A stretch of 64,000 bases of DNA from Jiangella gansuensis DSM 44835 (GTDB taxonomy: Bacteria > Actinomycetota > Actinomycetes > Jiangellales > Jiangellaceae): contig NZ_KI911782.1 of the NCBI RefSeq assembly GCF_000515395.1, forward strand, positions 1 through 64,000. Reading direction: 5' to 3'. Position 1 is the stretch's first letter; each line of letters opens with the position of its first letter. The notes beneath the pieces were generated by a model. The model saw only the letters and a list, made by a program, of their open reading frames with translations, did not search any database and had not been told where the DNA came from. Of the stretch, positions 55,923-64,000 are shown in pieces. The position numbers and the translations under genes were made by a program.

Positions 55923-56885
55923 TTGGCCTCCACGCAGGTCCACGCGCCCGGGTCGCTCGGTGATGACCGAGCGGCCCGGGCGCGCCGCATCAGCCGCCGG
56001 CGGGAGATGAGGGCGGCACTGCTGTTCATCAGCCCGTGGATCATCGGCTTCCTGGTCTTCACGGCGTGGCCGATCATCTACAGCGGCTACCTGTCGCTGA
56101 CCGACTACGACGTGATCAACAGCCCGAACTTCGTGGGCCTCGAGAACTACGAAGAGCTGTTCCGCGACCCCAAGGTCAGGCTGTCGCTGTGGAACACGTT
56201 CTTCTTCACGGTCATCCAGGTGCCGGTCTACGTCATCGTCTCGCTGGGCCTGGCACTGCTGCTGGACAAGGCCGGGCGTGCGTCGGGGTTCTTCCGCACG
56301 GCCTTCTTCCTGCCGAAGATGACGCCGCCGGTGGCCGTCGGCATCCTGCTCCTGCTGCTGTTCAACGGGCAGAGCGGCCTGATCAACGGCGTGCTGGGTT
56401 GGTTCGGTATCGACGGCCCGGCCTGGACCACCGACCCGAACTGGGTCAAGCCCGGCCTGATCCTGATGAGCCTCTGGTCGGTCGGCTCGTCGGTGATCAT
56501 CCTGCTGGCCGCGCTGCGAAACGTGCCGCAGGAGCTGTACGACTCCGCCCGCGTCGACGGCGCCAACTGGTGGCAGCAGACCCGGAAGATCACCGTCCCC
56601 ATGATCAGCGGGGCGCTGTTCTTCATCTTCATCGTCAACACCATCGCCGGGTTCCAGACGTTCACCGAGGCCTACACGGCGTTCTTCGGGTCCGGCAACA
56701 CGACCTACAGCAACGACGCGGCGCTGTTCTACGTGATCTACCTGTTCCGCGAGGCGTTCGAGTTCCTGCACATGGGTTACGCCTCGGCGTTGGCCTGGCT
56801 GCTGTTCGTGATCATCATGATCTTCACCGCGATCCAGATCAAGGTCAGCCGGCGGTTCGTCTACTACGAGGGTGAGCAGCGATGA
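55923..56885 (+). CDS. ABC sugar transporter permease (MalF-type)
   Basis: A 320-residue permease with six membrane helices. The EAA loop reads LYDSARVDGANWWQQTRKIT, and the start is ALLFISPWIIGFLVFTAWPI. The initiation codon is TTG at 55923, 4 bases after the upstream stop, with GAAGAGGG nearby. ATG 56007 is the next in-frame start but would remove the usual cytoplasmic N-terminus. The ATPase is not in this operon; in actinobacteria a shared MsiK protein often serves. Confidence 0.92.
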   Translation: MASTQVHAPGSLGDDRAARARRISRRREMRAALLFISPWIIGFLVFTAWPIIYSGYLSLTDYDVINSPNFVGLENYEELFRDPKVRLSLWNTFFFTVIQVPVYVIVSLGLALLLDKAGRASGFFRTAFFLPKMTPPVAVGILLLLLFNGQSGLINGVLGWFGIDGPAWTTDPNWVKPGLILMSLWSVGSSVIILLAALRNVPQELYDSARVDGANWWQQTRKITVPMISGALFFIFIVNTIAGFQTFTEAYTAFFGSGNTTYSNDAALFYVIYLFREAFEFLHMGYASALAWLLFVIIMIFTAIQIKVSRRFVYYEGEQR

Positions 56886-57787
56886 CGACGCAGACGCGGC
56901 TCGGACCGCCGACCGAGGCGCCGGAACCGGACGCGCCGCCACGGCCGAAGCGCCGCCGCAGGATCACGCCGGTCAAGGCGCTGATCTGGACCGGCCTGGT
57001 GCTGGCGACGCTGGTGTTCATCTACCCGTTCATCTGGCTGATCAGTGCGTCGTTCAAGCCCCGCGGCGAGGTCTTCGACAACAAGCTCATCCCGGAGACG
57101 TTCACGTTCGAGAACTACCTGAACGTCTGGGACGAGGCGCCGATGGCGCTGTGGCTGTGGAACACGATCCTGGTGACCGTGCTGGCGGCCGTGACGGTGA
57201 CGCTGAGCAGCGCGCTGGTGGCGTGGGGCTTCTCGTACTTCCGCTTCCGCGGACGCAACGTGCTGTTCGGTGTGGTGCTGGCGACGATGATGCTGCCGGG
57301 CGCGGTGACGATGATCCCCCAGTTCCTCATCTGGAACAGCCTCGGCATGGTGGACACGCTGACGCCGCTGTGGGCGCAGAACCTGTTCGGCAGCGCCTTC
57401 TACATCTTCCTGTTGCGGCAGTTCTTCCTCGGCCTGCCACGGGAGCTGTTCGAGGCCGCCCGCATCGACGGCGCCAACAACTGGATGATCTTCCGACGCA
57501 TCGCGATGCCGCTGTGCAAACCGGCATTGATCATCACGCTGATCTTCGAGTTCCAGGCCGCCTGGACCGATCTGATGCGACCGCTGATCTACCTGCGCGA
57601 CAGCGACAACTTCACGGTTCCGCGGGGACTGAAGGCGTTGCTGGACCAGTACGGCTTCGGAGGTGAGTGGCACTGGGAGATCGTCGTGACCGCCAGCGTG
57701 ATCACGACGGTCCCGATGATCATCCTGTTCTTCATCGGACAGCGGCACTTCGTCCAGGGCATCGCGACCACCGGAAGCAAGGGGTGA
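56882..57787 (+). CDS. ABC sugar transporter permease (MalG-type)
   Basis: A 301-residue permease with six membrane helices and an EAA loop LFEAARIDGANNWMIFRRIA. It overlaps the first permease and the GH2 gene by 4 bases each. The pair with the MalF-type protein forms the channel of a carbohydrate importer. Confidence 0.93.
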   Translation: MTTQTRLGPPTEAPEPDAPPRPKRRRRITPVKALIWTGLVLATLVFIYPFIWLISASFKPRGEVFDNKLIPETFTFENYLNVWDEAPMALWLWNTILVTVLAAVTVTLSSALVAWGFSYFRFRGRNVLFGVVLATMMLPGAVTMIPQFLIWNSLGMVDTLTPLWAQNLFGSAFYIFLLRQFFLGLPRELFEAARIDGANNWMIFRRIAMPLCKPALIITLIFEFQAAWTDLMRPLIYLRDSDNFTVPRGLKALLDQYGFGGEWHWEIVVTASVITTVPMIILFFIGQRHFVQGIATTGSKG

Positions 57788-60381
57788 CGGCGGTCGATCT
57801 CGGTGGCAGGTGGTCGGTGCGCGAGGCGCTCGGCGACACGTGGCAGTGGTATCTGGACAAGCCGGTGACGGCGCGGAACAACGCCGGTGAGGCGGCGGCG
57901 GGAGCCAGCCTGACCCCGGGCTGGCTGCCCGCCTGCGTCCCCGGTGCCGTGATCGGTGACCTGCACCGTGCCGGCGAGCTGCCCGACCCGTATGTCGGCC
58001 GCAACTCCCGGTTCGCGGAGTGGGTCAGCGCGCGCTCCTGGGTATACCGGCGCTCGGTCTCGGTGCCGTCGCTGGCGGACGGGGAACGGGCGGTCCTGTG
58101 CCTGGACGGCGTCGACCCCGGCGGGACCGTGTGGGTCGACGGTGCCCGCGTCGGCCGCGTGGACGGGCTCTATCGCCGGGCCCGGTTCGATGTGACGGAG
58201 CAGGTGGCGCCCGGCGGGGATCACCGGCTGGCGGTCGTGGTGGACCCGGCCCCGGCCACCGAGCCGCAGGTGGGCCGCACCGACCGGGTCACCGTGCACA
58301 CGCCGCGGATGGGCTACGGCTGGGACTTCTGTCCGCGGCTGATCCACCAGGGAATCTGGCGCGACGTCCGGCTGGAGATCGGCCGGCTGCACCTGGCCGA
58401 GGCGTCGGTGCGACCGTCGTTGGACGCCGGTCTGGCAGCCGGCCGGCTGGAGGTCCGCGGCGTGGTCGAGGCCCCGCCCGGCGTGCCGGTGACCGGAGAG
58501 GTGGTGGTCCGGTACGACGGCGCCGAGGTCGCGGCCGCGTCCCTCGCGGCCGGCCCGGCGGGTGAGCTGACTGGATCGGTGACGGTGCCGCAGCCACGGC
58601 TGTGGTGGCCGAACGGCCTCGGCGACCAGCCGCTGTACGACGTCGAGCTTCGGGTGAGCGAGCCGGACGGTGGCTCGGCGTCCTGGCAGGGCCGCACCGG
58701 CTTCCGGCACGTGCGCATGGTGGCGAACGACGGTGCCGAGCCCGGTGCGCTGCCGTACACCGCCGTCGTCAACGGCCGGCGGATCGAGCTGCTGGGCTGG
58801 AACTGGGCACCGGCCGACGCGCTTTACGGGGACATCGACGCGGCGAAGGTCGAGCACGTGGTCGATCTCGCCGCTCGCTCCGGAGCCCGGCTGATGCGGG
58901 TGTGGGGCGGTGGGCTGGTCGAGACACCCGACTTCTACGCCGCCTGCGACCGCGCCGGGCTACTGATCTGGCAGGAGTTCTCGCAGTCCAGCTCCGGCCT
59001 GCAGAGTGCGCCATCGCGCGATCCCGGCTTCGTCGACCATCTACGGGCCGAGGCCGGCGCCGTCGTGCCCGGACGCACCCGCCATCCGTCGCTGCTGATG
59101 TGGGGCGGCGGCAACGAGCTGGAGGACGACACCGGCCCGCTGTCCGAGGACCGCTCCCCCGCGCTGGCCGCACTGCGCGAAGAGGTGGCCCGGCTGGACC
59201 CGGGCCGGCACTGGGTGGCGACGTCGCCGACCGGGCGCCGCTTCCACAACCGGCTGGACGTCATCGACGCCGACCCGGACGGCCTGCACGACGTGCACGG
59301 CCCGTGGGAGCATCAGGGCCTTGAGGCGCACTACACCCTGTACAACCGCGGCCGGGCGCTGGCGCACACCGAGTTCGGCGTCGAAGGCATGGCCAACCGG
59401 CGGGCCTGGACGGCGTCGGTGCCGACGCCCGACCAGTGGCCGGTCGGGCGTGACAACCCGGTCTACCGGCACCTGGGCGACTGGTGGAACAACGCCGAGC
59501 TGGTGCGCGAGTGCTTCGGCGGCCGGCTCGACTCCCCCGATGCCTACCGCGCGGCGAGCCAGTTCCTGCAGGCCACGGGGCTGGCCTACGCCGTGGAGGC
59601 GGACCGGCGGCGGTGGCCCCGGTGCAGCATGGTGCTGCCCTGGCAGTTGGCGGAGTCGTATCCGAACGCCTGGTGTACGGCGGTCGTGGACCACGCGGGC
59701 GAGCCGAAGCCGGCGTTCCACGCCGTCGCGCGGGCCTACCGGCCAGAGCGCGTGACCGCTCGGGTCGACCGGATCGCGCATCGGGGCGAAGCGCCCATGG
59801 TCGAGGCGTGGGTCTGGTCCGAACCCGGCCGCGCTCCCGGAGGCACCGTCACCGCGCGGCTACTGGACCAGCACGGCCGGCCGGTCGCCGAGGAGCGCTG
59901 GACCCTCGGCGCCGTCGCCGAGCCGAGACCGGCAGGCACGCTGAGCGTCGCCGTCGGTGCGCTGTCCACGCCACTGGGCTTCTGGCAGCTGGAGTGGCGC
60001 GCGCGGGACGGCTCGGTCATCGACGAGGAAGTCGTCCTCCTGGCCGCGGGAGCGGACCTGAGCGCGCTGCTGGACCTCCCGCCGGTAGAGGTGATGTTCC
60101 ACGTGGAACGGACAGCCGACCGCTGGGTCGTCGACGTCGAACACACAGGCGGAGCGGTCGCGGTTGGCCTGCGACTGTCCGACGACCGGCCGCCGGAGTC
60201 CACCGGCTGGGCCGTCGTCGACGGTGATCCGCGGCCGCTGCTGCCCGGCCGGCGGCGCCGCCTCACCGTCCGGTGGCGACACGACACCGGCCCGCGCCGG
60301 CTGCTGCTGGAGTCCTGGAACACCAAACCCCTGACCCTGGAGGGTCGCGCAACACCGGCCGCCGGTCGGGCCGGGTCGTGA
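57784..60381 (+). CDS. Glycoside hydrolase family 2 protein, beta-mannosidase-like
   Basis: An 865-residue retaining glycosidase. The N-terminal sugar-binding domain starts LGGRWSVREALGDTWQWYL, followed by the jelly-roll and immunoglobulin-like parts, and the catalytic barrel has LMWGGGNELEDD (acid/base Glu445) and LAHTEFGVEGMAN (nucleophile Glu530). The layout matches GH2 beta-mannosidases rather than beta-galactosidases. No signal peptide is seen, so it acts on imported oligosaccharides. GTG 57784 overlaps the permease stop. Confidence 0.88.
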   Translation: MTAVDLGGRWSVREALGDTWQWYLDKPVTARNNAGEAAAGASLTPGWLPACVPGAVIGDLHRAGELPDPYVGRNSRFAEWVSARSWVYRRSVSVPSLADGERAVLCLDGVDPGGTVWVDGARVGRVDGLYRRARFDVTEQVAPGGDHRLAVVVDPAPATEPQVGRTDRVTVHTPRMGYGWDFCPRLIHQGIWRDVRLEIGRLHLAEASVRPSLDAGLAAGRLEVRGVVEAPPGVPVTGEVVVRYDGAEVAAASLAAGPAGELTGSVTVPQPRLWWPNGLGDQPLYDVELRVSEPDGGSASWQGRTGFRHVRMVANDGAEPGALPYTAVVNGRRIELLGWNWAPADALYGDIDAAKVEHVVDLAARSGARLMRVWGGGLVETPDFYAACDRAGLLIWQEFSQSSSGLQSAPSRDPGFVDHLRAEAGAVVPGRTRHPSLLMWGGGNELEDDTGPLSEDRSPALAALREEVARLDPGRHWVATSPTGRRFHNRLDVIDADPDGLHDVHGPWEHQGLEAHYTLYNRGRALAHTEFGVEGMANRRAWTASVPTPDQWPVGRDNPVYRHLGDWWNNAELVRECFGGRLDSPDAYRAASQFLQATGLAYAVEADRRRWPRCSMVLPWQLAESYPNAWCTAVVDHAGEPKPAFHAVARAYRPERVTARVDRIAHRGEAPMVEAWVWSEPGRAPGGTVTARLLDQHGRPVAEERWTLGAVAEPRPAGTLSVAVGALSTPLGFWQLEWRARDGSVIDEEVVLLAAGADLSALLDLPPVEVMFHVERTADRWVVDVEHTGGAVAVGLRLSDDRPPESTGWAVVDGDPRPLLPGRRRRLTVRWRHDTGPRRLLLESWNTKPLTLEGRATPAAGRAGS

Positions 60382-60451
60382 GCGACCGGGCGGAACGGGC
60401 GCTGCGAGACCCGACAGTCGAATTCGACGATCTGACGAGAAAGGCACCCGC

Positions 60452-61834
60452 ATGACGCACCAGTTCCCGCCCGGCTTCCTGTGGGGCGCCGGCACCTCGG
60501 CCTACCAGATCGAGGGCAGCCTGGACGCCGACGGCCGGGGTGAATCGGTCTGGGACGTCTTCGCCCGCCGCGCCGGGGCCGTCGAGGGTGGCGGCGACGG
60601 CTCCCGTGCCTGCGACTCGTATCGGCGCTGGGCCGAAGACGTCGACCTGGTGGCTGAGCTGGGGCTGGGCGCGTACCGGTTCTCCGTCGGCTGGTCGCGC
60701 GTCATGCCCGACGGCCGGGGCCGGATCGAGCAGCGCGGCCTGGACCACTACGAGCGGTTCGTCGACGCGCTGCTGGATCGCGGCGTCGCGCCGGTCCTGA
60801 CACTGAACCACTGGGACATGCCGCAGGCTCTGATGGCTGACGGCGGGTGGGCGGCACGCTCCAGCGTCGACGCGTTCGCCGAGTACACGGCCGCCGTCGC
60901 GGACCGGCTGGCCGACCGCGTCGAGTGGTGGATCACCCAGAACGAGCCGTGGATCATCGCGCTGCTCGGCTACCAGCTCGGCCTGCACGCCCCCGGAGTG
61001 CGTGACCTCGGCGCATCGGTCGCGGCCGGGCACCACGTGCTGCTGGCGCACGGTGCCGGCGCCGACGTCCTGCGCGCTCACCCCGGCACCCAGGTCGGCG
61101 CGGCACTGAGCCTGTTCCCCTGCGACCCGGCGACGTTCACCGAACAGGACGCGGCCGCCGCCTGGGGCTCAGACGGCTACGTCAACCGCTGGTACCTGGA
61201 TCCACTGGCCGGCCGCGGCTACCCGGCGGACATGCGCGAACACTATGAGCGTGCGCTCGGCCGTCCGCTGACCGAGATCCGGGACGGCGACGAAGCAGCC
61301 ATCGGCGGGCGCAGCGACTTCCTGGGCGTCAACTACTACACTCGGCGGGTCATGGCCGCGGCCGAACCGGCGCCGGGGCGGCCGTTCCCGTGGCGGGTCG
61401 TCGGTCCGTCCGGTGACGTCGCCCGCACCGACGAGGGTTGGGAGATCGCTCCCGCGTCCTTCCGGGACCTGCTCATCCGGCTGCACCGCGAGTACCAGCT
61501 GCCGGTGGTCGTCACCGAGAACGGCGGGGTGTTCGGCGACACACCCGCCCACGACGGTCGAGTGCACGACGTGCGCCGCTCGGCGTTCCTGCGCGATCAC
61601 GTCGAGGCGCTGGGCCAGGCGCTGGCCGCAGGTGCGGACGTGCGCGGCTACCTGCACTGGTCGCTGCTGGACAACTTCGAGTGGGCGCTGGGCTACCGGC
61701 CCCGGTTCGGCCTGGTTCACGTCGACTACGTGACCGGCCGGCGCACGATCAAGGACTCGGCCCGGCTGTACGCGCGGATCGCCCGCACCGGCGCCCTGCC
61801 CGCCGACGACGAGCCGATCGCCCCGTTCGGCTGA
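60452..61834 (+). CDS. Glycoside hydrolase family 1 beta-glucosidase-like enzyme
   Basis: A 460-residue cytoplasmic GH1 enzyme. FLWGAGTSAYQIEGSLDADG opens the protein, the acid/base Glu165 is in WITQNEPWII, and the nucleophile Glu356 is in VVVTENGGVFGD. The C-terminal YLHWSLLDNFEWALGYRPRF is complete. Substrates may be beta-glucosides, beta-galactosides or beta-fucosides. It follows the GH2 gene by 70 bp with GAGAAAGG before the ATG. Confidence 0.95.
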   Translation: MTHQFPPGFLWGAGTSAYQIEGSLDADGRGESVWDVFARRAGAVEGGGDGSRACDSYRRWAEDVDLVAELGLGAYRFSVGWSRVMPDGRGRIEQRGLDHYERFVDALLDRGVAPVLTLNHWDMPQALMADGGWAARSSVDAFAEYTAAVADRLADRVEWWITQNEPWIIALLGYQLGLHAPGVRDLGASVAAGHHVLLAHGAGADVLRAHPGTQVGAALSLFPCDPATFTEQDAAAAWGSDGYVNRWYLDPLAGRGYPADMREHYERALGRPLTEIRDGDEAAIGGRSDFLGVNYYTRRVMAAAEPAPGRPFPWRVVGPSGDVARTDEGWEIAPASFRDLLIRLHREYQLPVVVTENGGVFGDTPAHDGRVHDVRRSAFLRDHVEALGQALAAGADVRGYLHWSLLDNFEWALGYRPRFGLVHVDYVTGRRTIKDSARLYARIARTGALPADDEPIAPFG

Positions 61835-61864
61835 CCAACCCCGAGAAGAGGAAGAGTTCGTCCG

Positions 61865-63733
61865 ATGACGCTGACCACGCCCGGGATCGCGGTACACCAG
61901 GGTGACGACGGCACCGTCGTGCTCGGCACGGGATACCGGCTGGAATTCGACCGCCGGCAACCGCGCGCCGTCCTCAGCGACTCCGACGGGAGGGTCTGGA
62001 CCGAGCTGTCGCTGCTGGCCGGGCTCGACCTGGTCGGAGGCCGCGACGAGTCGTACGACATCGCGCCGGCCCGGGTGACGGCCGCGTCCGACGACGCCGT
62101 CGAGCTGGTGGTGGAGGCGGCCAGCCCGGTGTGGGAGAGCAAGGCCGTGCATCTGCGGTGCACTACGGACGAGATCGAGGTCTGGGCCCGGGCGTCGGAC
62201 GCGCGCATCCCGGCCTCGGCCCGCCTGGCCGAGGTGACACTGCTGGGTGGGCGCGCCGTGCTGCCGAACGGAGCCGGTGGGACGTTCCGTTCGTCCATCC
62301 GCTTCGCGTCCCTGTTCAGCCCGGCCCCGACCGAGCCGGTGCACGTCGTGCGGCCCTCCACCGCGGCGTCGTCCCTGGGCGTGGTGGGTGATGCGGGGCC
62401 GGGCCGGCTGCACGGCATCTTCTCCCCGCCGCCGCTGTGCTGGGCGTTGGGTGAGAAGCCCGCGAACGGCGCCACCGACGTGCCGGACGGCCGGTGGTGG
62501 GGGCTGTCGCTGCGAGCGCCGGTGGCGGAGCTGACCATGACGGCGGCGCGGTACGCACCGCTGGACGGCGGGTTCGTGCTGCGGCTCGAATACGAGGGGC
62601 ACACCGTGGTGGGCGCCGAGGGTGTGCGCACCCCGTCGGTGGTGCTGCGGCCGGCGGACACGCCGTGGCAGGCGCTGACGGACTACCGGGACGACCTGGT
62701 GCGGCGCGGACTCGCGCCGGACGAGCCGGAGGCCGGCCCCGAGTGGTGGGCCGAGCCGATCTTCTGTGGCTGGGGCGCCCAGTGCGCCCGGGCGGCCGCG
62801 TTGACCGCCCAGAGCGCGACGCCCGACGGCGACGGCCTGATCGGCGGCACCACGGTGACAGTGGCGTCGCAGCTGGCACGGCAGGACGTGTACGACGAGT
62901 TCCTGAACGTGCTCGACGGCGCCGGGCTGAACCCGGGCACGATCGTGATCGACGACCGGTGGCAGGCCGCGTACGGCACCGGGGACGTCGACCTCGAGCA
63001 CTGGCCGGACCTGCGCGGCTGGATCGCCGACCGGCACGCCGAGGGCCGGCGGGTGCTGTTGTGGTGGAAGGCCTGGGACCCCCAGGGGCTGCCGGTCGAG
63101 GAGTGTGTCACCGACCCGGCCGGCCATCCGGTGGCCGTGGACGTCGCCAACCCGGCCTACCGGGAGCGGCTGGCGGGCATCGTCGCGCAGCTGATCGGGC
63201 CGGACGGCCTGGACGCCGACGGATTCAAGATCGACTTCACCCAGCGGGCGCCATCGGGCGAGTCGCTGCGGGCGGCGGACGGGCCGTGGGGCATCGCGGC
63301 GCTGCACACGATGCTGGCGACCATGTCGGCAGCGGCGAAGCGGGCCAAGCCGGACGCGCTGATGGTGACGCACACGCCGCATCCGTCCTTCGGCGACGTC
63401 TGCGACATGGTCCGGCTCAACGACGTCCTGGACCGTGACGTCGCCGGTGACCCGGTGCACGTGGTGGAGCAGTTGACGTTCCGGCACGCGGTGGCCGGCC
63501 GGGCGCTGCCCGGTCACCTGATCGACACCGACCAGTGGCCCATGCCGGACCGCGTCTCGTGGCGGGCCTATGTCGAGGCACAGGGTGACCTCGGCGTGGA
63601 GGCAGTGCCGGCGCTGTACTACCTGGAGACAATTGACGGCTCGGGCGAGCGGCTGACCGGTGACGATCTCGCACTCGTCGCGTCGTCGTGGGCGCGATAC
63701 CGGACCATGCGCGGCCAGGAGGTGACCCCGTGA
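61865..63733 (+). CDS. TIM-barrel glycoside hydrolase, alpha-galactosidase-like
   Basis: A 622-residue protein with a beta-rich N-terminal domain (about 1-270) and a TIM barrel similar in style to clan GH-D (GH27/GH36) enzymes: GTIVIDDRWQAAYG, RRVLLWWKAWDP and DADGFKIDFT, in which Asp457 sits where GH36 has its nucleophile. The match to known families is only by pattern, so the substrate linkage is open. No signal peptide. GAAGAGGAAG precedes the ATG. It overlaps the next gene by 4 bases. Confidence 0.72.
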   Translation: MTLTTPGIAVHQGDDGTVVLGTGYRLEFDRRQPRAVLSDSDGRVWTELSLLAGLDLVGGRDESYDIAPARVTAASDDAVELVVEAASPVWESKAVHLRCTTDEIEVWARASDARIPASARLAEVTLLGGRAVLPNGAGGTFRSSIRFASLFSPAPTEPVHVVRPSTAASSLGVVGDAGPGRLHGIFSPPPLCWALGEKPANGATDVPDGRWWGLSLRAPVAELTMTAARYAPLDGGFVLRLEYEGHTVVGAEGVRTPSVVLRPADTPWQALTDYRDDLVRRGLAPDEPEAGPEWWAEPIFCGWGAQCARAAALTAQSATPDGDGLIGGTTVTVASQLARQDVYDEFLNVLDGAGLNPGTIVIDDRWQAAYGTGDVDLEHWPDLRGWIADRHAEGRRVLLWWKAWDPQGLPVEECVTDPAGHPVAVDVANPAYRERLAGIVAQLIGPDGLDADGFKIDFTQRAPSGESLRAADGPWGIAALHTMLATMSAAAKRAKPDALMVTHTPHPSFGDVCDMVRLNDVLDRDVAGDPVHVVEQLTFRHAVAGRALPGHLIDTDQWPMPDRVSWRAYVEAQGDLGVEAVPALYYLETIDGSGERLTGDDLALVASSWARYRTMRGQEVTP

Positions 63734-64000
63734 CCGACGTCGTCGTCTACGGGGCCACGTCCGGAGGCGTCTGCGCGGCGGTGGCCGCGGCCCGCGCCGG
63801 CGCCGCCGTCGTCCTGGTCGAACCCGGTCGGCACGTCGGCGGCATGACCACCGGCGGGCTCGGCTACACCGACGTCGGCGACGTGCGCGTGGTCCGCGGC
63901 ATGGCCTGCGAACTGCGCACGGCGATCGCATCCTGGTACGGCGTCGCCGAAGGGCATTTCGCCGGGCCGGAGCCGCACGTCGCGGAGGCGATCTACCGGC
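63730..64000 (+). CDS. FAD-dependent oxidoreductase (partial, cut by window end)
   Basis: Only the first 90 codons are inside the window. They show an FAD-binding Rossmann motif VVVYGATSGGVCAAVAAARA, then EPGRHVGGMTTGGLGYTDV, as in the FAD_oxidored family. The GTG start overlaps the upstream stop, so it belongs to the glycosidase operon. Members of this family next to glycosidases are thought to oxidise sugars or other glycoside parts; here this is an inference. Confidence 0.82.
   Translation, partial: MTDVVVYGATSGGVCAAVAAARAGAAVVLVEPGRHVGGMTTGGLGYTDVGDVRVVRGMACELRTAIASWYGVAEGHFAGPEPHVAEAIYR

Noticed and set aside
61169-63931. Open frame of about 920 codons on the minus strand opposite the TIM-barrel hydrolase.
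   Set aside because: Antisense shadow of real glycosidase genes, rich in Arg/Gly/Pro, without domains or a sensible start.

Overview
The window is about 64 kb of very GC-rich DNA (roughly 70% or more by eye) from the replication-origin region of an actinobacterial chromosome. The order dnaA-oriC-dnaN-gnd-recF-DUF721-gyrB-gyrA-DUF3566-tRNA-Ile, the later block ppiase-rhomboid-crgA-DUF881-trpG/pabA followed by pknB-pbpA-rodA-pstP-fhaB-fhaA, and many GTG starts and start/stop overlaps are diagnostic of Actinomycetota. A Jiangella-like or related filamentous lineage would fit, but I cannot prove the genus from sequence alone.

Layout. 1-12.5 kb: origin and DNA metabolism core, with DnaA boxes upstream of dnaA and in the dnaA-dnaN gap, then tRNA-Ile(GAT). 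12.5-21.8 kb: a mixed accessory stretch between tRNA-Ile and tRNA-Ala(TGC) and beyond. It holds a VOC protein, a RibD/DHFR-like reductase, a DUF6153-like/DUF305 pair, a 45-residue DLW-39 protein, a TipAS-type MerR regulator, a 52-residue CxxC protein, DUF2188, an ArsR-SRPBCC-SnoaL-TfoX operon, a small P-loop kinase, and an ECF41-type sigma factor divergent from an AhpD-like gene. 21.9-30.8 kb: a cobalamin riboswitch followed by a tightly overlapping operon for corrinoid uptake (btuF-btuC-btuD) and late B12 assembly (cobD-cobQ-cobS-cobU/cobC fusion-cobT). CobQ carries an in-frame 3 x 39-bp tandem repeat insertion.

30.8-43.1 kb: the conserved cell-envelope/cell-division signalling block, ending with the divergent tRNA-Leu(CAG). 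An AUC-for-AUG change appears at the natural start of the DUF881 gene. The rhomboid-crgA gap contains DnaA-box-like sites and a perfect 16-bp palindrome. 43.1-49.9 kb: a lower-GC AlbA_2/Schlafen-type regulator next to tRNA-Leu, a short SDR, a frameshifted nucleotidyltransferase, an MFS exporter, and a TetR/epimerase divergent pair with repeated palindromic operators.

49.9-64 kb: carbohydrate catabolism. One arm is DeoR-OtnK-OtnC (sugar-acid phosphate pathway). The other arm is a LacD/YihT-type class I aldolase with an Asp/Glu-racemase-like protein lacking one catalytic Cys. These are followed by a CUT1 ABC sugar importer, a GH2 beta-mannosidase-like enzyme, a GH1 beta-glucosidase, an alpha-galactosidase-like TIM-barrel hydrolase and the start of a FAD-dependent oxidoreductase cut by the window end. 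The last block reads as one import-and-degradation operon for a plant- or host-derived glycoside whose identity cannot be read from the sequence. No rRNA, CRISPR array, transposase or integrase was seen.
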